From Apostichopus japonicus (Eukaryota; Echinodermata; Holothuroidea; Aspidochirotida; Stichopodidae): a stretch of 64,000 nt of DNA. Every line of letters begins with the position of its first letter. Position 1 is the stretch's first letter. A program made the position numbers and the translations under genes. Positions 36,297 to 51,200 of this stretch are shown one piece after another. The stretch spans positions 39,386,631 through 39,450,630 of the forward strand of contig NC_092568.1 in NCBI RefSeq assembly GCF_037975245.1. The letters are read 5' to 3'. Under the pieces are notes generated by a model that worked only from the letters and a program-made list of their open reading frames with translations, did not search any database and had not been told where the DNA came from.

Positions 36297-39200
36297 ACCG
36301 TGTCATGATCTATTCCCATGAGGGAAATCAATTACTGTAAATTCTTTATTTTATACACAATTTAAATGAAATATTATAAATTTACACAACTTTGGTAACG
36401 CACGATTTAATACAATAAATTGGTCATCGATTACATAGATTGTAATGCCACGAAGAGAGATGATTGTTGTGAAATGAATTTGTAAAGCTAACATTATTTA
36501 TTGATGATGTGAGCTAGTTAGGTTAAGGGCCAAAAGCAGCGGAAGAGTTGCGGAAAACTAGTTGTTACAGTTATAGTAAACTGACATTTTAAAGTCTATG
36601 TGCTTGTGTTTTTGCTGTTTATTAATATTAAATGATGATTTGTTTGTTTTTCCTTTCCATCTATTCGATTCTTTGTAGGAGGTCAGTTTTGATCATGATT
36701 AACATTTGTAGAACCGTGTCATGATCTATTCCCACAAGGGCAATCAGTTACTGTAAATTCGTTATTTTCACATTAAACTGCAATGAAATATAATAATTAG
36801 CAAAACTTTGTTAACGCACGATTTAATACAATAAAATGGTCATCGATTACATAGATTGTAATGCCATGAAGAGAGATGATTGTTGTAAAATGAATTTTAA
36901 ATCAAACAATCTTCATTGATGTTGTGAGCTAGTCAAGTTTAGACAGAAGTAGCGAAAAAGTTACGGAAAACTATATGTCACAGCTATAGTAAACTGAAAT
37001 TTTAAAGACACCGTGTTTGTGTTTTTTTTCTGTTTTCTATATTACATGAGGATTTGTTTGTTTTCTTCTTTCCATCAATTCGATTCTTTGTAGTTGGTAA
37101 GTTTTGATCACGATTAACATTTGTAGAACCGTGTCATTATCTATTCACACGAGGGCAATCAGTTACTGTAAATTCTTTATTTTCATACACAATTTGAATT
37201 ATAAATTATAACTAGCACAACTTTGGTAACGCACGATTTAATACTATGAAAATGTCATCGATTACATAGATCGCAATGTCAATGAATAGAGATAATTAAT
37301 TTGAAGCGAATTTGCAACTCTCACATTCTTCATTGATGTTGTGAACTAGTGAGGTTAAGAGCCAAAAGCAGCGGAAAATTTACCGAAAAACAGTTGTTAC
37401 AGTTATCATAAACTGACATTTTAAAGTCACTGTGCTTGTGTTTTTACTGTTTTTCCCTACTATATTATGATTTTTTTTTTCCATCTATTCGTTTCTTTGT
37501 AGTGGGTAAGTTTTGATGATGATCGACAATTGTAGAACCTCATTATTATCGATTTCCACGAGGGCAATCAATTACTGTCAAAACAATTATTTTCATACAC
37601 AATTTGAATTAAATATTATAATTAGCACAACTTTGGTAACACACAATTTAATACAAAGAAAATGGTCTTCGATTACATAGATAGTTATGTCAATGAATAA
37701 AAATAATTAATTTGAAACGAATTTGTAATTCTAACATTATTCATTGATGTTGTGAGCTAGTCAAGTTTAGACAGAAGATGCGAAAAAGTTACGGCAAACT
37801 ATATGTCACAGCTATAGTAAACTGACATTTTAAAGACACTGTGTTTGTGTTTTTTTTCTGTTTTCTATAGTATATGAGGATTTGTTTGTTTTCTTCTTTC
37901 CATCTATTCGATTATTTGTAGAAGGTAAGTTTTTATCAACATTATCATTTGTAGAACCGTGTCATTTTCTATTCCCATGAGGGCAATCAGTTACTGTAAA
38001 TTCTTTATTTTCATACACAATTTGAATTAAATATCATAATTAGCACAACTTTGGTAACACACAAGTTAATACAATAAAATGGTCATCGATTACATAGATC
38101 GTAATGTAAAGGAAAAGAGATAATTAATTTGAAGCGGATTTGCAACTCCAACATTATTCATTGATGTTGTGAGCTAGTGAGGTTAAGAGATAAAAGCAGC
38201 GGAAAATTTACCGAAACTATTTGTTACAGTTATAGTAAGCTGATATTTTAAAGTGACTGTGCTTGCGTGTTTACTATTTTCTCTATAAAATGATGATTTG
38301 TTTGTTTTCTTCTTTCCATTTATTCGTTTCTTTATAGCCGGTAAGTTTTCATCATGATTATCATTTGTAGAATCGTGTTATTTTCTATTCCCAAGAGGGC
38401 AATCAAATTCCTGTAAATTCTTTATTTTATGCACAATTTGAATGAAATATTACACTAAGCACATCTTTGGAAACGCACGTTTAAAAGCAGATAATACAAT
38501 CGAATGGTCATCAATTACATAAATGGTATTGTCATGAACAGAGATGATTGTTGTGAAATAAATTTGTAAATCTACCCTTCTTCATTGATGTTGTGAGCTA
38601 GTCAAGTTAAGAGCTAAAAGCAGCGCAAAAGTTACGGAAAACTAGTTGTCACAGCTATAGTAAACTGGCATTTCAAAGTCACTCTGCTTGTGTTTTTACT
38701 AGTTTTCCCTATTATATGATGATCTGTTTTTGTTTTTCTTTCCATATATTCGTTACGTTGAAGCTGGTAAGTTTTGATGATGATCGAGAATTGTAGAACC
38801 GTGTTCATATCTATTCTCACGAGGGCAATCAATTACTGTAAATTCTTTATTTTCATACACAATTTGAATTATATATTATAATTAGCACAACTTTGGTAAC
38901 GCACAAGTTAATACAATAAAATGGTCATCGATTACATAGATCGTAATGTCGATGAATAGAGATGACTAATTTGAAACGAATTTGTAACTCTAAAATTATT
39001 AATTGATGCTGTGACATAGTGAGGTTAAGGGCAAAAATCAGCGGAAAAGTTACGGAAAACAGGTTGTTGTAGTTACAGTAAACTGATATTTTAAAGTCAC
39101 TGTGCTTACGTGTTTAATGTTTTTTTCTATTATATGATGATTTTTTTGTTCTCTTCTTTCCATCTATTCGATTATTTGTAGGAGGTAAGTTTTTATCATG

Positions 39201-42200
39201 ATTAACATTTGTAGAACCGTGTCATGATCTATTCCCACAAGGGCAATCAATTACTGTAAATTCTTTATTTTCATACACAATTTAAATGAAATATTATAAA
39301 TTAGCACAACTTTGGTGGCGCACGAGTTAATACAATAAAATGGTCATCGATTACATTGATCGTAATGTCAGTAATTAGAGATAATTAATTTGAAGCGAAT
39401 TTGCAACTCTAACAATATTCATTGATGTTGTGAGCTAGTGAGGTTAAGATATGAAAGCAGCGGAAAATTTACTGAAATTAGTTGTTACAGTTATAGTAAA
39501 ATGACATTTTAAAGCCACTGTGCTTGCGTGTTTACTATTTTCTCCATAAAATGATGATTTGTTTGTTTTCTTCTTTCCATTTATTCGTTTCTTTATAGCC
39601 GGTAAGTTTTGATCATGATTATCATTTGTAGATTCGTGTTATTTTCTATTCCCATGAGGGAAATCAATTTCCTGTAAATTCTTTTTTTTATACACAATTT
39701 AAATGAAATATTATAAATTAGCACAACTTTGGTGGCGCAAGAGTTAATACAATAAAATGGTCATCGATTACATTGATCGTAATGTCAGTAAATAGAGATA
39801 ATTAATTTGAAGCGAATTTGCAACTCTAACAATATTCATTGATGTTGTGAGCTAGTGAGGTTAAGATATGAAAGCAGCGGAAAATGTACTGAAACTAGTT
39901 GTTACAGTTATAGAAAAATGACATTTTAAAGCTATTGTGCTTGCGTGTTTACTATTTTCTCTATAAAATGATGATTTGTTTGTTTTCTTCTTTCCATTTA
40001 TTCGTTTCTTTATAGCCGGTAAGTTTTGATCATGATTATCATTTGTAGATTCGTGTTATTTTCTATTCCCATGAGGGAAATCAATTTCCTGTAAATTCTT
40101 TTTTTGATACACAATTTAAATGAAATATTATAAATTAGCACAACTTTGGTAACGCACGATTTAATACAATAAACTGGTCATCGATTACATAAATGATAAT
40201 GCCATGAAGAGAGATGATTGTTGTGGAATGAATTTGTAAAGCTAACATTATTCATTGATGATGTGAGCTAGTTAGGTTAAGGGCCAAAAGCAGCGGAAGA
40301 GTTGCGGAAAACTAGTTGTTACAGCTATAGTAAACTGACATTTTAAAGTCAATGTGCTTGTGTTTTTACTGTTTATTTCTATTAAATGATGATTTTCTTC
40401 TTTTTTTTTGCTTTCCATCTATTCGATTCTTTGTAGGAGGTAAGTTTTGATCATGATTAACATTTGTAGAACCGTGTAATGATCTATTCCCACAAGGGCA
40501 ATCAATTACTGTAAATTCTTTATTTTCAAACAAAATTGCAATGAAATATAATAATTAGCAAAACTTTGTTAACGCACGATTTAATAGAATAGAATGGTCA
40601 TCGATTACATAGATTGTAATGCCATGAAGAGAGATGATTGTTGTGGAATGAATTTGTAAAGCTAACATTATTCATTGATGATGTGAGCTAGTTAGGTTAA
40701 GGGCCAAAAGCAGCGGAAAAGTTACGGAAAACTATGTGTCACAGCTATAGTAAACTGAAATTTTAAAGACACCGTGTTTGTGTTTTTTTTTCTGTTTTCT
40801 TTATTATATGAGGATTTGTTTGTTTTCTTCTTTCAATTCATTCGTTTCTTCATAGCCGGTAAGTTTTGATCATGATTATCATTTGTAGAACCGTGTCATG
40901 ATCTATTCCCACAAGGGCAATCAATTACTGTAAATTCTTTATTTCCATACACAATTTGAATTATATATTATAATTAGCACAACTTTGGTAAAACACAAGT
41001 TAATACAATAAAATGGTCATCGATTACATAGATCGTAATGTCAGTAAATAGAGATAATTAATTTGAAGCGAATTTGCAACTCTAACAATATTCATTGATG
41101 TTGTGAGCTAGTGAGGTTAAGATATGAAAGCAGCGGAAAATTTACCGAAACTATTTGTTACAGTTATAGTAAAATGACATTTTAAAGTCACTGTGCTTGC
41201 GTGTTTACTATTTTCTCTATAAAATGATGATTTGTTTGTTTTCTTCTTTCCATTTATTCGTTTCTTTATAGCCGGTAAGATTTCATCATGATTATCATTT
41301 ATAGATTCGTGTTATTTGCTATTCCCATGAGGGAAATCAATTTCCTGTAAATTCTTTTTTTTTTATACACAATTTAAATGAAATATTATAAATTAGCACA
41401 ACTTTGGTAACGCACGATTTAATACAATAAACTGGTCATCGATTACATAAATGATAATGCCATGAAGAGAGATGATTGTTGTGAAATGAATTTGTAAAGC
41501 TAACATTATTCATTGATGATGTGAGCTAGTTAGGTTAAGGGCCAAAAGCAGCGGAAAAGTTACGGAAAACTATATGTCACAGCTATAGTAAACTGAAATT
41601 TTAAAGACACCGTGTTTGTGTTTTTTTCCTGTTTTTTCTATTATATGAGGACTTGTTTGTTTTCTTCTTTCCATCTATTCGATTCTTTGTAGGAGGTAAG
41701 TTTTAATCACGATTAACATTTGTAGAACCGTGTCATGATCTATTCACACGAGGGCAATCAGTTACTGTAAATTCTTTATTTTCATACACAATTTGAATTA
41801 TAAATTATAACTAGCACAACTTTGGTAGCGCACGATTTAATACTATGAAAATGTCATCGATTACATAGATCGTAATGTCAATGAATAGAGATAATTAATT
41901 TGAATCGAATTTGCAACTCTTACATTCTTCATTGATGTTGTGAACTAGTGAGGTTAAGAGCCAAAAGCAGCGGAAAATTTACCGAAAATAGTTGTTACAG
42001 TTATCATAAACTGACATTTTAAAGTCACTGTGCTTGTGTTTTTACTGTTTTTCCCTACTATATTATGATTGTTTTTTTCTTCTTTCCATGTATTCGTTTC
42101 TTTGTAGTGGGTAAGTTTTGATGTGGATCGACAATCGTAGAACCGTGTTATTATCTATTTCCACGAGGCCAATCAATTACTGTAAATTCTTTATTTTCAT

Positions 42201-45200
42201 ACACAATTTGAATTAAATATTATAATTAGCACAACTTTGGTAACGCACAATTTAATACTATCTAATGGTCTTCGATTACATAGATCGTAATGTCAATGAA
42301 TAGAAGTAATTAATTTGAAACGAATTTGTAACTCTAACATTATTCATTGATGTTGTGAGCTAGTCAAGTTTAGACAGAAGAAGCGAAAAATTTACGGAAA
42401 ACTATCTGTCACAGCTATAGTAAACTGACATTTTAAAGACACCGTGTTTGTGGGTTTTTTTTTTCTGTTTTCTATATTATTTGAGGATTTGTTTGATTTC
42501 TTCTTTCCATCTATTCGATTTTTGTAGAAGGTAAGTTTTTATCAACATTAACGTTTGTAGAACAGTGACATTATCTGTTCACACGAGGGCAATCAGTTAC
42601 TGTAAATTCTATATTTTCATACACAATTTGAATTAAATATTATAATTAGCACAACTTTGGTAACACACAGGTTAATACAATAAAATGGTCATCGATTACA
42701 TAGATCGTAATGTAAAGGAAAAGAGATAATTAATTTGAAGCGGATTTGCAACTATAACATTATTCATTGATGTTGTGAGCTAGTGAGGTTAAGAGATAAA
42801 AGCAGCGGAAAATTTACCGAAATTATTTGTTACAGTTATAGTAAACTGATATTTTAAAGTCACTGTGCTTGCGTGTTTACTATTTTCTCTATAAAATGAT
42901 GATTTGTTTGTTTTCTTCTTTCCATTTATTCGTTTCTTTATAGCCGGTAAGTTTTGATCATGATTATCATTTGTAGAATCGTGTTATTTTCTATTCCCAA
43001 GAGGGCAATCAAATTCCTGTAAATTCTTTATTTTATGCACAATTTGAATGAAATATTACACTAAGCACATCTTTGGAAACGCATGTTTAAAAGCAGATAA
43101 TACAATCAAATGGTCATCAATTACATTAATGGTATTGTCATGAACAGAGATGATTGTTGTGAAATAAATTTGTAAATCTACCCTTCTTCATTGATGTTGT
43201 GAGCTAGTCAAGTTAAGAGCTAAAAGCAGCGCAAAAGTTACGGAAAACTAGTTGTCACAGCTATAGTAAACTGGCATTTCAAAGTCACTCTGCTTGTGTT
43301 TTTACTAGTTTTCTCTATTATATGATGATCTGTTTTTGTTTTTCTTTCCATATATTCGTTACGTTGAAGCTGGTAAGTTTTGATGATGATCGAGAATTGT
43401 AGAACCGTGTTCATATCTATTCTCACGAGGGCAATCAATTACTGTAAATTCTTTATTTTCATACACAATTTGAATTATATATTATAATTAGCACAACTTT
43501 GGTAACGCACAAGTTAATACAATAAAATGGTCATCGATTACATAGATCGTAATGTCGATGAATAGAGATGACTAATTTGAAACGAATTTGTAACTCTAAA
43601 ATTATTAATTGATGCTGTGACATAGTGAGGTTAAGGGCAAAAATCAGCGGAAAAGTTACGGAAAACAGGTTGTTGTAGTTACAGTAAACTGATATTTTAA
43701 AGTCACTGTGCTTACGTGTTTAATGTTTTTTTCTTAAATATGATGATTTGTTTGTTCTCTTCTTTCCATCTATTCGATTATTTGTAGGAGGTAAGTTTTT
43801 ATCATGATTAACATTTGTAGAACCGTGTCATGATCTATTCCCACAAGGGCAATCAATTACTGTAAATTCTTTATTTTCATACACAATTTGAATTAAATAT
43901 TATAATTAGCACAACTTTGGTAACACACAAGTTAATACAATAAAATGGTCATCGATTACATTGATCGTAATGTCAGTAAATAGAGATAATTAATTTGAAG
44001 CGAATTTGCAACTCTAACAATATTCATTGATGTTGTGAGCTAGTGAGGTTAAGAGATAAAAGCAGCGGAAAATTTACCGAAATTAGTTGTTACAGTTATA
44101 GTAAAATGACATTTTAAAGCCACTGTGCTTGCGTGTTCACTATTTTCTCTATAAAATGATGATTTGTTTGTTTTCTTCTTTCCATTTATTCGTTTCTTTA
44201 TAGCCGGTAAGTTTTGATCATGATTATCATTTGTAGATTCGTGTTATTTTCTATTCCCATGAGGGAAATCAATTTCCTGTAAATTCTTTTTTTGATACAC
44301 AATTTAAATGAAATATTATAAATTAGCACAACTTTGGTGGCGCACGAGTTAATACAATAAACTGGTCATCGATTACATAAATGATAATGCCATGAAGAGA
44401 GATGATTGTTGTGAAATGAATTTGTAAAGCTAACATTATTCATTGATGATGTGAGCTAGTTAGGTTAAGGGCCAAAAGCAGCGGAAGAGTTGCGGAAAAC
44501 TAGTTGTTACAGCTATAGTAAACTGACATTTTAAAGTCAATGTGCTTGTGTTTTTACTGTTTATTTCTATTAAATGATGATTTTCTTCTTTTTCTTTTGC
44601 TTTCCATCTATTCGATTCTTTGTAGGAGGTAAGTTTTGATCATGATTAACATTTGTAGAACCGTGTAATGATCTATTCCCACAAGGGCAATCAATTACTG
44701 TAAATTCTTTATTTTCAAACAAAATTGCAATGAAATATAATAATTAGCAAAACTTTGTTAACGCACGATTTAATAGAATAGAATGGTCATCGATTACATA
44801 GATCGTAATGCCATGAAGAGAGATGATTGTTGTGAAATGAATTTTTAAATCAAATATTCTTCATTGATGATGTGAGCTAGTCAAGTTTAGACAGAAGTAG
44901 CGAAAAAGTTACGGAAAACTATATGTCACAGCTATAGTAAACTGACATTTTAAAGACACCGTGTTTGTGGGTTTTTTTCTGTTTTCTTTATTATATGAGG
45001 ATTTGTTTGTTTTCTTTTTTCCATTCATTCGTTTCTTTATAGCCGGTAAGTTTTTATCATGATTATCATTTGTAGAACAGTGTCATTATCTATTCACACG
45101 AGGGCAGTCAAGTACTGTAAATTCTTTATTTCATACACAATTTGAATTAAATATTATTATTAGCACAACTTTGGTAAAACACAAGTTAATACAATAAAAT

Positions 45201-48200
45201 GGTCATCGATTACATAGATCGTAATGTAAAGGAAAAGAGATAATTAATTTGAAGCGGATTTGCAACTATAACATTATTCATTGATGTTGTGAGCTAGTGA
45301 GGTTAAGAGATAAAAGCAGCGGAAAATTTACCGAAATTATTTGTAACAGTTATAGTAAGCTGATATTTTAAAGTGATTGTGCTTGCGTGTTTACTATTTT
45401 CTCTATAAAATGATGATTTGTTTGTTTTCTTTTTTCCATTTATTCGTTTCTTTATAGCCGGTAAGTTTACATCATGATTATCATTTGTAGAATCGTGTTA
45501 TTTTCTATTCCCAAGAGGGAAATCAAATTCCTGTAAATTCTTTATTTTATGCACAATTTGAATGAAATATTACACTAAGCACATCTTTGAAAACGCATGT
45601 TTAAATGCAGATAATACAATCAAATGGTCATCAATTACATTAATGGTATTGTCATGAACAGAGATGATTGTTGTGAAATAAATTTGTAAATCTACCCTCG
45701 TTCATTGATGTTGTGAGCTAGTCAAGTTAAGAGCTAAAAGCAGCGCAAAAGTTACGGAAAACTAGTTGTCACAGCTATAGTAAACTGGCATTTCAAAGTC
45801 ACTCTGCTTGTGTTTTTACTAATTTTCTCTATTATATGATGATCTGTTTTTGTTTTTCTTTCCATATATTCGTTACGTTGAAGCTGGTAAGTTTTGATGA
45901 TGATCGAAAATTGTAGAACCGTTATAATATCTATTTCCCCGAGGGCAATCAATTACTGTAAATTCTTTATTTTCATACACAATTTGAATTATATATTATA
46001 ATTAGCACAACTTTGGTAACGCACAAGTTAATACAATAAAATGGTCATCGATTACATAGATCGTAATGTCGATGAATAGAGATGACTAATTTGTAACGAA
46101 TTTGTAACTCTAAAATTATTAATTGATGCTGTGACATTGTGAGGTTAAGGGCAAAAATCAGCGGAAAAGTTACGGAAAACAGGTTGTTGCAGTTACAGTA
46201 AACTGATATTCTAAAGTCACTGTGCTTACGTGTTTAATGTGTTTTCTATTATATGATGATTTGTTTGTTCTCTTCTTTCCATCTATTCGATTATTTGCAG
46301 GAGGTAAGTTTATGTTATGATTAAAGTTTGTAGAACCGTGTCATTAACTATTCCCACGAGGGCAATCAATTACTGTAAATTCTTTATTTTCATACACAAT
46401 TTGAATTATATATTATAATTAGCACAACATTGGTAACACACAAGTTATTACAATAAAATGGTCATCGATTACATAGATCGTAATGTCAGTAAATAGAGAT
46501 AATTATTTTTGAAGCGAATTTGCAACTCTAACAATATTCATTGATGTTGTGAGCTAGTGAGGTTAAGAAATAAAAGCAGCGGAAAATTTACCGAAACTAT
46601 TTGTTACAGTTATAGTAAAGTGATATTTTAAAGTCACTGTGCTTGCGTGTTCACTATTTTCTCTATAAAATGATGATTTGTTTGTTTTCTTCTTTCCATT
46701 TATTCGTTTCTTTATAGCCGGTAAGTTTTCATCATGATTATCATTTGTAGATTCGTGTTATTTGCTATTCCCATGAGGGAAATCAATTTCCTGTAATTTT
46801 TTTTATATATACACAATTTAAATGAAATATTATAAATTAGCACAACTTTGGTAACGCACGATTTAATACAATAAACTGGTCATCAATTACATAAATGATA
46901 ATGCCATGAAGAGAGATGAATGTTGTGAAATGAATTTGTAAAGCTAACATTATTCATTGATGATGTGAGCTAGTTAGGTTAAGGGCCAAAAGCAGCGGAA
47001 GAGTTACAGAAAACTATGTGTCACAGCTATAGTAAACTGACATTTTAAAGTCTATGTGCTTGTGTTTTTACTGTTTTTTTCTATCATATGATGTTTTTTT
47101 TTTTTTTTGCTTTCCATCTATTCGATTCTTTGTAGGAGGTAAGTTTTGATCATGATTAACATTTGTAGAACCGTGTAATGATCTATTCCCACAAGGGCAA
47201 TCAATTACTGTAAATTCTTTATTTTCAAACAAAATTGCAATGAAATATAATAATTAGCAAAACTTTGTTAACGCACGCTTTAATAGAATAGAATGGTCAT
47301 CGATTACATAGAATGTAATGCCATGAAGAGAGATGATTGTTGTGAAATGAATTTTTAAATCAAATATTCTTCATTGATGTTGTGAGCTAGTCAAGTTTAG
47401 ACAGAAGTAGCGAAAAAGTTACGGAAAACTATATGTCACAGCTATAGTAAACTGACATTTTAAAGACACCGTGTTTGTGTTTTTTTCTGTTTTCTATATT
47501 ATATGAGGATTTGTTTGTTTTCTTCTTTCCATTTATTCGGTTCTTTGTAGAAGGTAAGTTTTGATCACGATTAACATTTGTAGAACCGTGTCATTATCAA
47601 TTCACACGAGGGCAATCAGTTACTGTAAATTCTTTAGTTTCATACACAATTTGAATTATAAATTATAACTAGCACAACTTTGGTAACGCACGATTTAATA
47701 CTATGAAAATGTCATCGATTACATAGATCGTAATGTCAATGAATAGAGATAATTAATTTGATGCGAATTTGCAACTCTTTCATATTTCATTGATGTTTTG
47801 AACTAGTGAGGTTAAGAGCCAAAAGCAGCGGAAAATTTACCGAAAAAATAGTTGTTACAGTTATCATGAACTGACATTTTAAAGTCACTGTGCTTGCGTG
47901 TTTTTACTGTTTTTCCCTACTATATTATGATTGTTTTTTTTTTTTTCCATCTATTCGTTTCTTTGTAGTGGGTAAGTTTGATGATGATCAACAGTTGTCG
48001 AACCGTGTTATTAACTATTCCCAAAAGGGCAATCAGTTACTGTAAATTCTTTATTTTCATACACAATTTGAATTATAAATTATAACTAGCACAACTTTGG
48101 TAACGCACGATTTAATACTATGAAAATGTCATCGATTACATAGATCGTAATGTCAATGAATAGAGATAATTATTTTGAAGCGAATTTGCAACTCTTACAT

Positions 48201-51200
48201 TCTTCATTGATGTTGTGAACTAGTGAGGTTAAGAGCCAAAAGCAGCGGAAAATTTAACGAAAATAGTTGTTACAGTTATCATAAACTGACATTTTAAAGT
48301 CACTGTGCTTGTGTTTTTACTGTTTTTCCCTACTATATTATAATTGTTTTTTTCTTCTTTCCATGTATTCGTTTCTTTGTAGTGGGTAAGTTTTGATGTG
48401 GATCGACAATCGTAGAACCGTGTTATTATCAATTTCCACGAGGCCAATCAATTACTGTAAATTCTTTATTTTCATACACAATTTGAATTATATATTATAA
48501 TTAGCACAACTTTGGTAACGCACAATTTAATACTGTCTAATGGTCTTCGATTTCATAGATCGTAATGTCAATGAATAGAAATAATTAATTTGAAACGAAT
48601 TTGTAACTCTAACATTATTCATTGATGTTGTGAGCTAGTCAAGTTTAGACAGAAGAAGCGGAAAAGTTTACGGAAAACTATATGTCACAGCTATAGTAAA
48701 CTGACATTTTAAAGACACCGTGTTTGTGTTTTTTTTTTCTGTTTTCTATATTATATGAGGATTTGTTTGTTTTCTTCTTTCCATCTATTCGATTCTTTGT
48801 AGAAGGTAAGTTTTTATCAACATTAACATTTGTAGAACAGTGTCATTATCTGTTCACACGAGGGCAATCAGTTACTGTAAATTCTTTATTTTCATACACA
48901 ATTTGAATTAAATATTATAATTAGCACAACTTTGGTAACACACAAGTTAATACAATAAAATGGTCATCGATTACATAGATCGTAATGTAAATGAAAAGAG
49001 ATAATTAATTTGAAGCGGATTTGCAACTATAACATTATTTATTGATGTTGTGAGCTAGTGAGGTTAAGAGATAAAAGCAGCGGAAAATTTACCGAAATTA
49101 TTTGTTACAGTTATAGTAAACTGATATTTTAAAGTCACTGTGCTTGCGTGTTTACTATTTTCTCTATAAAATGATGATTTGTTTGTTTTCTTCTTTCCAT
49201 TTATTCGTTTCTTTATAGCCGGTAAGTTTTCATCATGATTATCATTTGTAGAATCGTGTTATTTTCTATTCCCAAGAGGGCAATCAAATTCCTGTAAATT
49301 CTTTATTTATACACAATTTGAATGAAATATTACACTAAGCACATCTTTGGAAACGCATGTTTAAAAGCAGATAATACAATCAAATGGTCATCAATTACAT
49401 TAATGGTATTGTCATGAACAGAGATGATTGTTGTGAAATAAATTTGTAAATCTACCCTTCTTCATTGATGTTGTGAGCTAGTCAAGTTAAGAGCTAAAAG
49501 CAGCGCAAAAGTTACGGAAAACTAGTTGTCACAGCTATAGTAAACTGGCATTTCAAAGTCACTCTGTTTGTGTTTTCACTAATTTTCTCTATTATATGAT
49601 GATCTGTTTTTGTTTTTCTTTCCATATAATCGTTACTTTGTAGCTGGTAAGTTTTGATGATGATCGAGAATTGTAGAACCGTGTTATTATCTATTCCCAC
49701 AAGGGCAATCAATTACTGTAATTTTTTTTTTATACACAATTTGAATTATATATTATAATTAGCACAACTTTGGTAACACACAAGTTAATACAATAAAATG
49801 GTCATCGATTACATAGATCGTAATGTCAGTAAATAGAGATAATTAATTTGAAGCGGATTTGCAACTATAACATTATTCATTGATATTGTGAGCTAGTGAG
49901 GTTAAGAGATAAAAGCAGCGGAAAATTTACCGAAATTATTTGTTACAGTTATAGTAAACTGATATTTTAAAGTCACTGTGCTTGCGTGTTTACTATTTTC
50001 TCTATAAAATGATGATTTGTTTGTTTTCTTCTTTCCATTTATTCGTTTCTTTATAGCCGGTAAGTTTTCATCATGATTATCATTTGTAGAATCGTGTTAT
50101 TTTCTATTCCCAAGAGGGCAATCAAATTCCTGTAAATTCTTTATTTTATGCACAATTTGAATGAAATATTACACTAAGCACATCTTTGGAAACACATGTT
50201 TAAAAGCAGATAATACAATCGAATGGTCATCAATTACATTAATGGTATTGTCATGAACAGAAATGATTGTTGTGAAATAAATTCGTAAATCTACCCTTCT
50301 TCATTGATGTTGTGAGCTAGTCAAGTTAAGAGCTAAAAGCAGAGCAAAAGTTACGGAAAACTAGTTGTCACAGCTATAGTAAACTGGCATTTCAAAGTCA
50401 CTCTGCTTGTGTTTTTACTAGTTTTCTCTATTATATGATGATCTGTTTTTGTTTTTCTTTCCATATATTCGTTACGTTGAAGCTGGTAAGTTTTGATGAT
50501 GATCGAGAATTGTAGAACCATGATAATATATATTCCCCCAAGGGCAATCAATTACTGTAATTTTTTTTTTTATACACAATTTGAATTATATATTATAATT
50601 AGCACAACTTTGGTAACACACAAGTTAATACAATAAAATGGTCATCGATTACATAGATCGTAATGTCAGTAAATAGAGATAATTAATTTGAAGCGAATTT
50701 GTAACTCTAACAATATTCATTGATGTTGCGAGCTAGTGAGGTTAAGATATGAAAGTAGCGGAAAATTTACCGAAACTCTATAGTTGTTACAGTTATAGTA
50801 AAATGACATTTTAAAGCCATTGTGCTTGCGTGTTTACTATTTTCTCTATTAAATGATGATTTGTTTGTTTTCTTCTGTCCATTTATTCGTTTCTTTATAG
50901 CCGGTAAGTTTTCATCATGATTATCATTTGTAGATTCGTGTTATTTTCTATTCCCATGAGGGAAATCAATTTCCTGTAATTTTTTTTTTTATACACAATT
51001 TAAATGAAATATTATAAATTAGCACAACTTTGGTAACACACGATTTAATACAATAAGCTGGTCATCGATTACATAAATGATAAAGCCATGAAGAGAGATG
51101 ATTGTTGTGAAATGAATTTGTAAAGCTAACATTATTCATTGATGATGTGAGCTAGTTAGGTTAAGGGCCAAAAGCAGTGGAAGAGTTGCGGAAAACTAGT